Virus record (IMG/VR): IMGVR_UViG_3300042556_000959
Span: 1 to 38,231 of that record
Source of the DNA: a virus
DNA: 38,231 bases
Reading direction: 5' to 3' (one strand)
The number at the start of each line of letters is the position of its first letter. The stretch's first letter is position 1. Below are positions 6,949 to 17,028 of this stretch, in pieces. Made by a program: the position numbers and the translations under genes. The notes below the pieces were generated by a model. The model was not told the DNA's origin and ran no database searches. It saw only the letters and a list, made by a program, of their open reading frames with translations.

Positions 6949-7066
6949 TTTAATATTACTCCTTTTAATTAATTAAAAACTACTAAAAACTAAAATCGCT
7001 TTTTGGAATCTTGGAATCGCAAAAAATTAATTTTGGGGCTCCGAGCGTCCAGACCTTTTTTGTATT
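6949..7066. other. 118-bp intergenic segment with tandem octamer and GC-rich island
   Basis: One of the longest gaps in the window. On the plus strand it contains TTGGAATC twice in tandem (7003-7018), poly-A/T stretches, and an unusually GC-rich 21-bp island (7035-7055) in otherwise AT-rich DNA. I see no TATAAATA-type late promoter, no good sigma70 promoter and no convincing hairpin with a U-run. The AAGGAG ribosome site of the 110-aa gene lies at its low-coordinate end. It may hold a promoter or processing site that starts the thioredoxin-fold/collagen/dioxygenase unit, but that is not shown. Confidence 0.4.
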
Positions 7067-9070
7067 TTAGTAAGCATTAGCCATAGCAAAAGCACCAAAA
7101 TACGTTGATCCACCATCAAACGTAAAATAGGTCAAAACGTCTGTTGCGTTTGCACCTATCGACAATGCTGGAGCAATTCCATCCGAGTATTTAGCAGTTG
7201 GCAAGGTTACAACTCTACCACCTGTAACATCTTGTGTTAAAATCAATGTAACTGAAAATAGATTTCCAGATGTTGGTGCACCAGTAAATGAAAGTGTTGT
7301 GCTAGCACCTAATGTTATATTAAAGATGTTTGAGTCTGCTAAATTAAGAGCATATGTTGCTGTTGTAACTGTTGCAGTATTTACATATTCTTTATATGCT
7401 CGTAATTGAACACTTTGTAAAGCAGCTGCTGAGGCATTGGCAGAATTGAAAGCCGCTTGAGCTAAATTGGTTGCTACGTTTGCTTGGCCATATCCAGAAG
7501 TAGAATATGTTTCAACAGCAGTCAATCGAGTATTCTGTGTAGCATTTGTTCCAACAGAAAGATTGGCCGTATTGAATGCAGCTTGTGCTAATAGTGTAGC
7601 TGCGTTAGCCTGAGCAAATGCAGGTTGAACTTGTGGGAATACGTTGTTGGCAGCTGCAAATGAAGCATTAGCATGAACATAAGCTGCATTTGCATGTGTA
7701 TATGCAGAGAATGTAATATTATTAGTAGCATTAGCCTGTGAGTATGCTGAATGGGCATACTGATTTGCTGCGTTTGCTTGAGAGTAACCAGAAGCAGCGT
7801 ATGTGTCTACAGCAGTAATTCGAGTATTTTGCCATGTGTCAACACCTTGAGTAATAATAGTATTGGATTGTGCAGAGTTGGCGGTTAAATATGCTGCATT
7901 AGAATGATTAAATCCAGAATTTGCGTGTTGATAAGAACTTTGAGCATATCTTTCTGTGTTTGCTGCATATAACGTTATAGTCACATTTGTGGTATTTGCA
8001 AAAGCATATGCACCGTGAGCATAGGCATTAACAGTATTTGCATAATCATAAGAAGCGTTAGCATGAATAAATGCTGCGTTTGTTGCATTATATCCTGCTT
8101 GAGCATATCTCAGTATCGTATTTGCTGCAAATGATGTGGCTACGTTAAATGTATTAGTCGACAATACAGAATTATCTACATGTTTTGTTGTAATAATCTG
8201 ATTATATGTTGTTGTGTTAGGACTATTGACATCACGCAAGTCCCAATATGAATTTGCATCGTTCCAACGAATTTCAGCATTCATTGATGCTGGACTCATA
8301 CCTGAAATTCTATTGATTACAAAATAAGATGATTGACCGTCATTTGTTCCTGTATTTGCTCTAAGAGTAAATGTGTTTGAGTCGGTGATTGTTACACCGT
8401 TGATTGTAAAATTGCCACCAACAGTTAATCCACCAGTAATTGATACTGTACCATCTACTGTGCCACCATCAGCATCAAATTTTGTATTTGCTAAATCAAA
8501 AGCTGCATTGGCATGAACAAAACCAGCGTTTGCGTGATAAAAAGCTGCTTGTGCAAGAATATTGGCTGCATTTGCTTTACTAAATCCTGTATTTGCATGT
8601 AAAAATGCAGCATTTACATACAAACTATTTAAAGTGTTGACATTAATTACAGAAGATGTTACTGTATTTGCAATAACACTATTGATATTAGCAAAACCAT
8701 TAATTGTGGCGTTATTTGAAACTAGTAAACCTGTATTTGAACTATTTGCTGTGATTAAGCCACTAAAAATTGATGGACCAGCATTTGTAAGACCTAATGT
8801 TGTGTTTGTGAAATATACTTGTTGATCAACACGGAGATTGTTTTGTATATAAGCAGAAGAACCTGTTCCTTGAACTTGTAATTGGCCAGCAATAACAGCT
8901 ACGTTTGCAACTTGTAAACCTAGAGTTGGATCATTTAAATAAAGTGTTCCTGTTGGTTTGATATAGTTGTTTGCAGCTATATCATTGTTTTCTTTTGCAA
9001 GATTATTGGTAACAGATACCCAATCTTCAAAAGTATTATTTAAATTTAATAGAAAAACTGTATTGGCCAT
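7067..9070 (-). CDS. Long tail-fibre protein with AN-x-A-(F/Y) repeats
   Basis: A 667-aa protein that starts MANTVFLLNLNNTFEDW. After a beta-rich region it carries many copies of a short alanine-rich repeat of the form (H/Q)AN-x-A-(F/Y)-x-x-AN (for example AAFYHANAGFVHANAAFDLAN) around residues ~155-205 and ~320-545. Two beta-rich islands interrupt them, including TVSITGGLTVGGNFTINGVTI near residue 210. The C-terminus (LGASTTLSFTGAPTSG, then TLILTQDVTGGRVVTLP) is a beta-structured domain common at the ends of phage fibres. The spacing of the repeat predicts a long helical or triple-stranded shaft. The ribosome site AGGAAT precedes the ATG. It is probably a long host-recognition or structural fibre. 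Confidence 0.8.
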   Translation of the reverse strand: MANTVFLLNLNNTFEDWVSVTNNLAKENNDIAANNYIKPTGTLYLNDPTLGLQVANVAVIAGQLQVQGTGSSAYIQNNLRVDQQVYFTNTTLGLTNAGPSIFSGLITANSSNTGLLVSNNATINGFANINSVIANTVTSSVINVNTLNSLYVNAAFLHANTGFSKANAANILAQAAFYHANAGFVHANAAFDLANTKFDADGGTVDGTVSITGGLTVGGNFTINGVTITDSNTFTLRANTGTNDGQSSYFVINRISGMSPASMNAEIRWNDANSYWDLRDVNSPNTTTYNQIITTKHVDNSVLSTNTFNVATSFAANTILRYAQAGYNATNAAFIHANASYDYANTVNAYAHGAYAFANTTNVTITLYAANTERYAQSSYQHANSGFNHSNAAYLTANSAQSNTIITQGVDTWQNTRITAVDTYAASGYSQANAANQYAHSAYSQANATNNITFSAYTHANAAYVHANASFAAANNVFPQVQPAFAQANAATLLAQAAFNTANLSVGTNATQNTRLTAVETYSTSGYGQANVATNLAQAAFNSANASAAALQSVQLRAYKEYVNTATVTTATYALNLADSNIFNITLGASTTLSFTGAPTSGNLFSVTLILTQDVTGGRVVTLPTAKYSDGIAPALSIGANATDVLTYFTFDGGSTYFGAFAMANAY

Positions 9071-9088
9071 TTGAATTCCTGTTTAATA

Positions 9089-9286
9089 TTATTTGTCCAA
9101 CATTGAAAACATTTTATTTAACATATCTTTTATTTCACCAATGTCGGATTTCAAAGAATCAATATCTTTTTGCATCTCTTGTTTCTTTTTGTATTCCATC
9201 AACGCAGCAACATTTGTATTTAATACAGCTTTGCTGTCCATATCTTTTACCAAATTAGCGTGTTCTTCGATTTTATATAATCTCAT
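9089..9286 (-). CDS. Small coiled-coil protein (65 aa)
   Basis: A protein starting MRLYKIEEHANLV, dominated by charged heptads (EYKKKQEMQKDIDSLKSDIGEIKDMLNKMF), so a short coiled coil. I chose the ATG at 9286-9284, one base after the TAA of the 2117-aa gene. The longer reading from a TTG at 9331 would run 44 bases into that gene and has no better ribosome site. The arrangement implies translational coupling. It could be an oligomerisation or attachment peptide for the adjacent fibre, or an assembly factor. No family is recognised. Confidence 0.6.
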   Translation of the reverse strand: MRLYKIEEHANLVKDMDSKAVLNTNVAALMEYKKKQEMQKDIDSLKSDIGEIKDMLNKMFSMLDK

Positions 9287-9287
9287 A

Positions 9288-12200
9288 TTATGCCGTTGCA
9301 ACTGCTCTAAAGTTTTTGATTCTAGGAACAATAGCTGGATTATCTGAATACATTACAATCTTAATAGAAAATACTTTAAAGTTTGTGTATAAAGAACCAG
9401 TGGTAACATCATTATAGGTGATATCTAGTGCCTGATATGTATCGGTTGTCCAATCATTTACACCTGTAGACTGTAAAGCACCACCTACTGTAAATTTAGG
9501 ATTCATCAACACATAAGGTTGGTTATCAAAACTATTCTGATCGGTTGAGTTTAGAACTTTGTAATAAACTTCAATTTTGGTTCCTGGCCTACGGTTTACA
9601 TCTAAGAACACAGTTAATCCAGTAGAATCAAAGTTATTATTAAGTGTTACTCGCTTTGTTATATATTTAGCAACACTTCCATTGTTACCAAATCCAGGTA
9701 AAAGTTCTAATGCAGTATTGGAAGCTTCGTTAACATAAGGTGTGATATTATTTTTAACTAATATTGCATTCAAACGCTCTAAATCAATAACTGGAGAAGT
9801 CCATTTATCAACGTTTTCAATTGTTGAACGAATAATAATATTACCATTAGCAGATTGAATTTGTCTTGTGTTATAAGCATTATCTTCATTGGCAAAAACA
9901 CTAACTTCACCAGATTGAACAGAAGTTCCTTTATCTACAGTCAGAGTTTTATATCCAATTGATCCATAATTACTAAATGTTAAATCTTGTGTCATCAAAT
10001 TCAGTAAGTCATATTCGATAGCCGGTGCAGATGCTAATGATGTAGTATCAAATGTTGCACGACCACCAGCAAAATCACAAATATTAAGTTTAAATGCTAA
10101 CTGTTCATTTGGTGCAGCAACCCATGTCGAAGCATTCTGTGATCTGAATAATGATCCACTATAAGTTACTTGTGAAACTATCTTGTCTGTACCAAATTGA
10201 ACTTCACCAACTTTAGAAGCATAAACACTATAGAGTTTAGAATCTGTTGCAACCATCAAAGAATATTGACCTGGTTTTAAATAGATTGGGTTTCTAAATG
10301 TAAATGTTGTTGGTAATCCAAGACTTTCGTATATAAGTGTTGAATCTGGAACAACAACTTCATTCGGATTCAAGTAAACAACCGAATCTGGAATATCGGT
10401 CTCAGCATCAGGATATCCATTAACTGTTGGACGAATACGAACACTAACAGGAGAAACAGAATCTTTTGTAGCAAAATGTAAATCTACAGAAGAAATGAAT
10501 ACACCTCTTGGGAATTGTATTGGATTAACAAAGAAGTTTTGTGATAATGGATCAATACCATCTAATGCACAATTACCAACAGATCCTTTTGCAGTTGAAT
10601 ACTGAGAAGAATTACTTGGATCAGTAGCAAATTGTCCAGCCAAAGTTCCTAATTGTTCTGGACCATATTGCGAAACTGTGTCATTAATCTTAACAACAGT
10701 ATTTGCTTCCCAACCTTCATCACCAGATAGTGCCAATTGATAAGCATACAGATAAGCAGCCGCCATCTGTGTTCCTGTTGGTATTTGACCAGTAGCAGAG
10801 TATAGAGCACCATATAATCCATCATTGGATGCGCTTGTTCCTGTACCAAAGCTTTCGGTGATATCTATTAATATATCAGAATTGGCAGCAGATACACCAC
10901 TTGTTGTCATCAATGTTTGTATTTGTGATGTTATCAATGCTTTACCATCAGCAAAACTCAGAGATGTGTTATTATAAGCGTCAGCAACAAATGCAGCTGC
11001 TGCAGTTACAGTTGATGCTGTTGTTGCTTGGTTATACATTGTAAAGCTAGCTTGACTTCCTGTAAATGTGTAACCATTTTGTGTCGTTGATGTACCAGAC
11101 AATGTACCGCCTGTTCCACCTGAAGCACCAGAGAGATTCAATGTTGTTTGACCTGACGTGCTACCTGTATATACAGTAACGTTGGCAGTAAAGTCTGAAA
11201 CACCAGGAATCGTGCTAACAATAGGAACACTAAATGTTGTATTTGATCCAGCAGCAGAATTCAAATAAGCATAAATTGTTGTGCTACCACCATAAACTTG
11301 TGTAGATGGCCGAATTGCAACACCATAAGTTCCTGGACCAGGTGTTGGTGCAGGTGGTGGTGGAGGCAATACCACAGCTGGAGGTGCCGGAGGTGCTGGC
11401 GGAGGCACAGGCTTAATTGGTGGTGGAGGTGGAGGAGGAATTTGTGGTGTTGTAACAGGAGGCCTTGTGCTAACAACATCTTCACTTTCGGGCAACAAAC
11501 CTTTTGCGGTAAATATTGCTTTTGCATATGTTTGTGACTTAGATGGACTTAAAAAGTTATCTGAGAACTCGACTAGTAATTGTCCAGTTGGAAAATGAAC
11601 AAGAGCATCGTTTGGTATGTTAATTGTACCAGAAGCTGCACCGTGAATATTCGTTACAAGTTCTGCACCAGTAAATGCAGATTGTCTAATTCTTAGAACA
11701 GGAGCAACAGCATAAGAAGATGTTGTCAAAGCCACGTTTGCAGTAGTCAAATCATAACCACGGCCGTTTTGTAACATACGAACACTTGTAATTGTACCAC
11801 CAGAAACGTTTGCACGTGCAATTGCAGGAATCGTATTTGCGCCTGTAACCTGTATGATTGATAAATTATCTCCGTTAGTTAATCCAGAACCACCACTTAC
11901 GATATCGATAAACGGAATACCAGTTGTAGAATTATAATCTGGAGTAACGTAAGAATCAATACAGATTCCATTCATAAATGCATGCAATTTACAATTTGGT
12001 GCCATGCCATAAACATTGAATTGAACTGGCTTACTTCTGGCGTAAGGAACAACAGCGCTAGAAACTATTTGATTAGTTCTTGTTGTTGACTGAACACCAG
12101 GTAATTGTGTCCAACTCATTCTCTGAGATGTCATTCTTATCGATGGCGCATTCTGTTGTTGGAAATATGAACCACCACTAAAGCCAGCAGCAGTGGTAAT

Positions 12201-15200
12201 TATTGATTTTTCTTCAACTTGTCTTGTCAAATAAGTTGAACTACCAGCCCAATGAATCTGCCAATCTTGCCATGTTTGAGAATTTAAACCAACGTTTCTT
12301 ACAAAATTATCCCAAGCCGATGTTTCTTCAGTTTTGTAAGTAATTACTGGAACTGTTTTAGTATCATACCAAACATCACTTGAAGGTGTTAAATCTACGT
12401 GGCCAACAAATCGATTCAATTCAAATGGATTAACATTAATAATCTCTGTTGCAACATTTTGAAATACCATAGGCACTTCATTATAAGAGAATGTTACAAT
12501 ATTGTTTTTCAAGAACAAATAGTTATTTTGTTTACCGGCAGTTAATTTAAATGCACCTTGTGTTGGATTTGTTACGTAATTAGCTACGTTTGCACTAAAT
12601 GTTGGCCTTAAACATTTTTCAAATGTATCGATAGATGATTTATAATCTGGATTTGCTGCATCACCAACAATGTGACTTGTGAAACCATCAACTAAAAATC
12701 CATTTTTAAATAAAATATTTTCGTTGCTAGCATCAGTAACGTCAGAACCAGTTACTTCTTTTTCGAGTAATGATAACGAAGTATAATACTCCAAGTTACC
12801 AATACGTTTATCTAAAACACCAATATCACGCATTGTATAACGTCTGAGTGTAGTAGGTGTATTAATAACTGTATTGCTACTGAATGTGTATGGTGGAAAT
12901 TCTAAAGTAAACAATGTCAATGCACCAGGTATATCAGCAGGTGCAACAGGATTAATATAAGAACTTACACCACGTAATGTTTTGAATACACCAGTTGGGT
13001 ATAAAACAATCTTATCTTTACGACCAAGGTAATATCCATAGTCTGTAATGATATTTTCATATGGTGCTGGTAGTTGATATGTGCTGAATGTTGAGGTACC
13101 TATGCCATCTTCTCTACGAGGCCTAAAATCAATTACATCTCGTAAATTATATGTTGTACCATATTGTGGAGATGTAAACGAAGGAATATCAGCATAATCA
13201 ACAGGATACGAATCTACTGTAAAGAAACCTGTACCACCAGAATGTGTGAAATGATCAAATACGACAACAACATTACCTTGTGCAGATCCAGTCAAGTTTG
13301 TAATTGTACCGTGATCATAGAAAGCATCTTTTTGACCATCATTTAAATAATATTGACTGATATCATTTGTAATTTGTGACCAATAAGCATTTGCTGTTTC
13401 AGGATTTTGATTAACGTTGCTGCTCGTTAATGAAATGTATACATTACTTTCATAAACAACTGCTACATCTTGATCGTATGTGGAATACTGAGACCAGTTA
13501 CCAAGATAGGTGGAAGTATTACCTAATTCATAGACACCTTTAAAGTTATAGATATCTGCCACACCTAAACTGATTGGTGTACCAATTGCATTTGCCGAAA
13601 CTTGAACTGCGGTATCATATTGAATAACTTTATTCTTGATGGAATCGCCAACCACACTAATGGTAGCGTAGATCGTAGCAGAACCGTCAAAGCCACCACC
13701 GATGTTAATGGTCGCCTGTCCTGCAGCGGCCCCAGAGTTTGTTATACTAATACTAACATTGGCCTGATCCATTGGTATGAATGTACCAGCTGCATAATTG
13801 CCACCAGCTGAAGTGGTAACAACACCAAAGTTTAATTGGCGTAGAGCCGCACTAATTGATCCGGATCCACCAACAAAGTCCTCATTACTACCATTTGTGT
13901 TGATGGTATAAGAACCATTTACAAATGTTGGAGCAGTAAAGAATCTACGAGTTTCATAATTTATATTTGTTACGTTTGCAATATTGTTTTGTGGTAGAGC
14001 AAATATTAATGAATTGTAGTTACTATCAACCAATGTATATGGTGAAATAGTGTTGGCTGAGAAAGTTACGCTAGTATAATTGTTTGAAGCTCCAGGAATA
14101 ATCATCGAGCGAACATTTGAGAATGGATTACTATTCAAGCCAACATTAAACAAAAATGCTTTATATTGTGAATTTTGTCCTGTATCACTCGAATAATCAA
14201 AATTACGAATACGAGCAGTACCAATCTTTGTTGCAGAACTTGCTGCACCAAATGCAGCATTGTGTAATTCAACTTGAACACCTTGTTGAAAATTAATGAT
14301 TGATCCTCTAATATTTTTAATTAGAGTATAATTTCCATAATATGTGGAAATATTTTGATCCGTTAGACTTTCTGTATCTCTTGCTTTTTCTAAAGAATAT
14401 TGTGTTGGTGCAATCTTTTCAACACGGAAACCATTGATATATGCTTTACCTGTTGAAATAGCAGCAGGCATTACGTTAGCATCTTGGAAATAATCTTGAA
14501 TTGATAATGTAAATGGATTAACGAAAAAATCACCTGATTGATCGTAGATACCACGAGCAATTGATTTTTGAACTTCTGAAAATATTGGGGTATCATTGAT
14601 CGACTCTACAATACCAGAATTAATTCGAACTAATTCAATAAATTTGTTTGTAGTTAAATTTGTAACTTCTTGTGTGCTGACATAGGGTTTGTAAACTAGT
14701 TCTAAAGACACTTTGTAACGTGCGGCACCAGGAGCTTGATAGTTTGATGCACCAATCGCTGGATCCAACAATGAAGAATCAGTAAATTCATCAACAATTT
14801 CTTCTGTAACTTCAAAACCAACAACAACTGATGGGAAAGCATTAAGTTGGTCAGGAATAATACTGTCAGCAACATAACGAACAAAATAACCATTTGTAAA
14901 CCAAACACCATCATCAACAGAAACTTCCAATGCACGAACTGAAGCCTTTTTATACACAGTTACGGTTGCATTGGCCAAGTCTTGTGTTAATGGTGTATTG
15001 ATAGTAATAGAATTAACGCCTGTAATTGCTGTAACGTAAGCATTCAGACCAATTGATGTGAGAACAATATTATCACCAACACTAATACTAGCAGAGGAAA
15101 CAGTTATATCTTTAGATAAAAATGTTCCTGAAACAAATCGTGTAAAACTGGTTTCTGTAATGGCTGTGGCTGTATATGTTGGAGCAATTTCGTAACCCAT

Positions 15201-15641
15201 AACAGAATTAAGAGCATCACTCTTTGAATCGAAGAAACTAATTGTTTCACCAGATGAAAACGCTTTATTGTTATTGGTATTAATTGATTTTGTTCGAATA
15301 TAAAGATTAATATCATCAACTGAAAGGACTCTGGCTATGAATTTTGAAGTCGTTCCTACAGCATAATAACCAACATAGTTTAAAATATCTTCTGACGTAG
15401 TATCCGAAGTTAATTTACATGTAATAATATTTGTGTCAACAAAGATGTTACCACCGGTAACTTTAGAACCATCAACGTAGATTCCAGCACCAAATTTAGA
15501 AATCTGATCTTGTAGTATTGTTTGAGATTGAGTTAATTCTCTGGCTTGAACTGCATAACCAGGTCTGAAAAGAATTCGATGAAAATTCTTAGTATCATCA
15601 AAATCATCAAAGTAAGGGTCAACGTTGAAATTTAAAGCCAT
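9288..15641 (-). CDS. Giant baseplate/virion structural protein, DUF4815-like, with inserted Pro-rich and Ig-like region
   Basis: A 2117-aa protein, the largest in the window. The N-terminus (FNVDPYFDDFDDTKNFHRIL, then FRPGYAVQARELTQSQTILQ) is the signature of the DUF4815-type structural protein of T4-like marine phages. Residues ~1244-1317 hold Gly-x-Gly-Tyr type repeats. At ~1390-1437 is a strongly proline-rich linker (runs of seven and five Pro), followed by an Ig-like Ser/Thr/Gly-rich domain and a roughly 150-aa Ala/Ser-rich, partly helical domain. Near residue ~1695 DPLSQNFFVNPIQFPRGVF starts the conserved C-terminal half (SSVDLHFATKD, VRIRPTVNGYP). A clear AAAGGAC ribosome site precedes the ATG. 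The role is probably a large peripheral baseplate or fibre-hub component. A matching enzyme domain is not seen. Confidence 0.82.
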   Translation of the reverse strand: MALNFNVDPYFDDFDDTKNFHRILFRPGYAVQARELTQSQTILQDQISKFGAGIYVDGSKVTGGNIFVDTNIITCKLTSDTTSEDILNYVGYYAVGTTSKFIARVLSVDDINLYIRTKSINTNNNKAFSSGETISFFDSKSDALNSVMGYEIAPTYTATAITETSFTRFVSGTFLSKDITVSSASISVGDNIVLTSIGLNAYVTAITGVNSITINTPLTQDLANATVTVYKKASVRALEVSVDDGVWFTNGYFVRYVADSIIPDQLNAFPSVVVGFEVTEEIVDEFTDSSLLDPAIGASNYQAPGAARYKVSLELVYKPYVSTQEVTNLTTNKFIELVRINSGIVESINDTPIFSEVQKSIARGIYDQSGDFFVNPFTLSIQDYFQDANVMPAAISTGKAYINGFRVEKIAPTQYSLEKARDTESLTDQNISTYYGNYTLIKNIRGSIINFQQGVQVELHNAAFGAASSATKIGTARIRNFDYSSDTGQNSQYKAFLFNVGLNSNPFSNVRSMIIPGASNNYTSVTFSANTISPYTLVDSNYNSLIFALPQNNIANVTNINYETRRFFTAPTFVNGSYTINTNGSNEDFVGGSGSISAALRQLNFGVVTTSAGGNYAAGTFIPMDQANVSISITNSGAAAGQATINIGGGFDGSATIYATISVVGDSIKNKVIQYDTAVQVSANAIGTPISLGVADIYNFKGVYELGNTSTYLGNWSQYSTYDQDVAVVYESNVYISLTSSNVNQNPETANAYWSQITNDISQYYLNDGQKDAFYDHGTITNLTGSAQGNVVVVFDHFTHSGGTGFFTVDSYPVDYADIPSFTSPQYGTTYNLRDVIDFRPRREDGIGTSTFSTYQLPAPYENIITDYGYYLGRKDKIVLYPTGVFKTLRGVSSYINPVAPADIPGALTLFTLEFPPYTFSSNTVINTPTTLRRYTMRDIGVLDKRIGNLEYYTSLSLLEKEVTGSDVTDASNENILFKNGFLVDGFTSHIVGDAANPDYKSSIDTFEKCLRPTFSANVANYVTNPTQGAFKLTAGKQNNYLFLKNNIVTFSYNEVPMVFQNVATEIINVNPFELNRFVGHVDLTPSSDVWYDTKTVPVITYKTEETSAWDNFVRNVGLNSQTWQDWQIHWAGSSTYLTRQVEEKSIITTAAGFSGGSYFQQQNAPSIRMTSQRMSWTQLPGVQSTTRTNQIVSSAVVPYARSKPVQFNVYGMAPNCKLHAFMNGICIDSYVTPDYNSTTGIPFIDIVSGGSGLTNGDNLSIIQVTGANTIPAIARANVSGGTITSVRMLQNGRGYDLTTANVALTTSSYAVAPVLRIRQSAFTGAELVTNIHGAASGTINIPNDALVHFPTGQLLVEFSDNFLSPSKSQTYAKAIFTAKGLLPESEDVVSTRPPVTTPQIPPPPPPPIKPVPPPAPPAPPAVVLPPPPPAPTPGPGTYGVAIRPSTQVYGGSTTIYAYLNSAAGSNTTFSVPIVSTIPGVSDFTANVTVYTGSTSGQTTLNLSGASGGTGGTLSGTSTTQNGYTFTGSQASFTMYNQATTASTVTAAAAFVADAYNNTSLSFADGKALITSQIQTLMTTSGVSAANSDILIDITESFGTGTSASNDGLYGALYSATGQIPTGTQMAAAYLYAYQLALSGDEGWEANTVVKINDTVSQYGPEQLGTLAGQFATDPSNSSQYSTAKGSVGNCALDGIDPLSQNFFVNPIQFPRGVFISSVDLHFATKDSVSPVSVRIRPTVNGYPDAETDIPDSVVYLNPNEVVVPDSTLIYESLGLPTTFTFRNPIYLKPGQYSLMVATDSKLYSVYASKVGEVQFGTDKIVSQVTYSGSLFRSQNASTWVAAPNEQLAFKLNICDFAGGRATFDTTSLASAPAIEYDLLNLMTQDLTFSNYGSIGYKTLTVDKGTSVQSGEVSVFANEDNAYNTRQIQSANGNIIIRSTIENVDKWTSPVIDLERLNAILVKNNITPYVNEASNTALELLPGFGNNGSVAKYITKRVTLNNNFDSTGLTVFLDVNRRPGTKIEVYYKVLNSTDQNSFDNQPYVLMNPKFTVGGALQSTGVNDWTTDTYQALDITYNDVTTGSLYTNFKVFSIKIVMYSDNPAIVPRIKNFRAVATA

Positions 15642-15650
15642 TTTTGTCCT

Positions 15651-17018
15651 TTAGTAACCTAATACAATCTTAAATTGTTCAATACCATCTTCACTTCTTG
15701 TAATTCCAGTTCTATTTTCAATAAATGCCATGTAACCAGACATTGGTACAAAATTTGGTACGCTATATGTTAATAGAGTTCTAACTGTGCCTGATACCGT
15801 TCCGTGAACTGAATCGTTATAGGCTAATGTTCCTTCTGTATTTATCAGCTTTAATGTGTTGGTTCCTGAATCAAAACTCAGAACACGACCAGTAAAGTAT
15901 GCACCTTCTAGTGTGCTGCCTTGATAAACTATTTCATCATTAGTGTATACCCCTTGGCCAGCAGCAAGAACTAAATCTGTTGTTGTTTTATATATTTGTC
16001 CGTTTGCTGGATTCGGAGATAATTGTCTTGTCGTTGGATTAACAATTATACCCAATTGGTGATAATCAATATCAATCGGTATGGCACCATTTTCATCGGC
16101 ATTAAACTCAACAGAAATCATTACTTTGGTACAACCTAATTCTGAGATCGGATCGTAGGCATGGCCAGAAACAGGTGAAACTGATGCAATTGCTGTTGCG
16201 CCATTGCCAATTGCTGATTGAATTGCAACGTTTGCATATGTATAATTTGTACCTGGATTTGTAATAATTACATCAACAATGGAAGTATTCGACAATTCGA
16301 CCGTTCCTGCGGCACCTGTTCCATCACCAGTGATTACAACTGAAATTGCTGCATTTGAAGGATCATAACCAGAACCAGAGTTTGTAATATTAATGGCAGG
16401 TATATCTCCATAACCGGCATCACTACCAAATGGATTTGGATTCTTTGTACCGATTGGTACAGGAATCCAGTTACTATCTAAAAATTTAATCTTTAATCCA
16501 TCATCAACGGTATAAAGATATTTCCACTTGTAATTATCAGCACCTCTAAAAATATTATTTGTGCCATAAGTACCAGGTTCAAAGAACGGCTCTACAGTTG
16601 AAGGTGAATCATTGTCATTCCATAAACACTTGAATATCTGACCATATTTGTTTAAAACATAAAATTTGTAGTTTGCAAAGCCGTTTTCATCTACTTCAAA
16701 TATGTTAACATTGTCTTGATAATAATCATACACCACACCAGATTTCCAATCAACTCTTGGTACAACTGGAGAAATATCGTTTGCTGTTATTTTTTTAGCA
16801 ACAAACATATTTTTAAATGTTTGTTTAATATATCTCTGATCTTGTTGTGGTATTGGAGGATTATCTTCATCGTCCCATGGATCAACTTTAGAAAGAAAAC
16901 AATATAACGATGCTAATGGAACATTAAGATATGGTGGAACAACTGTCACCGGTGAAAAATAAAATTGTTCAACCGAAAATTGTTTAGCAAAAGTTGTTAA
17001 TAGTGTTTTATTGGCCAT
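15651..17018 (-). CDS. 8: Baseplate wedge subunit gp8
   Basis: A 455-aa homologue of T4 gp8 (334 aa in T4), a dimeric wedge protein that links gp7 to gp10 and gp6. The N-terminal half has the family pattern: DPWDDEDNPP near residue 47, VPRVDWKSGVVYDYY, NKYGQIFKCLWNDNDSPSTV and NYKWKYLYTVDDG. Residues ~205-280 hold an insertion of two Gly-x-Gly-Tyr/GDGTGA units (TNSGSGYDP, GDGTGAAG, TNPGTNYTY) not present in T4 gp8, which explains the extra length. The C-terminal domain carries a VYTNDEIVYQG pattern. Only AT-rich DNA precedes the ATG, with no clear ribosome site, so coupling to the upstream gene ten bases away is likely. Confidence 0.88.
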   Translation of the reverse strand: MANKTLLTTFAKQFSVEQFYFSPVTVVPPYLNVPLASLYCFLSKVDPWDDEDNPPIPQQDQRYIKQTFKNMFVAKKITANDISPVVPRVDWKSGVVYDYYQDNVNIFEVDENGFANYKFYVLNKYGQIFKCLWNDNDSPSTVEPFFEPGTYGTNNIFRGADNYKWKYLYTVDDGLKIKFLDSNWIPVPIGTKNPNPFGSDAGYGDIPAINITNSGSGYDPSNAAISVVITGDGTGAAGTVELSNTSIVDVIITNPGTNYTYANVAIQSAIGNGATAIASVSPVSGHAYDPISELGCTKVMISVEFNADENGAIPIDIDYHQLGIIVNPTTRQLSPNPANGQIYKTTTDLVLAAGQGVYTNDEIVYQGSTLEGAYFTGRVLSFDSGTNTLKLINTEGTLAYNDSVHGTVSGTVRTLLTYSVPNFVPMSGYMAFIENRTGITRSEDGIEQFKIVLGY

Positions 17019-17028
17019 GATTTATTTA

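Noticed and set aside
9287-9331. TTG start at 9331 for the small coiled-coil gene
   Set aside because: It would overlap the 2117-aa gene by 44 bases without a ribosome site, whereas an ATG lies one base after that gene's stop.
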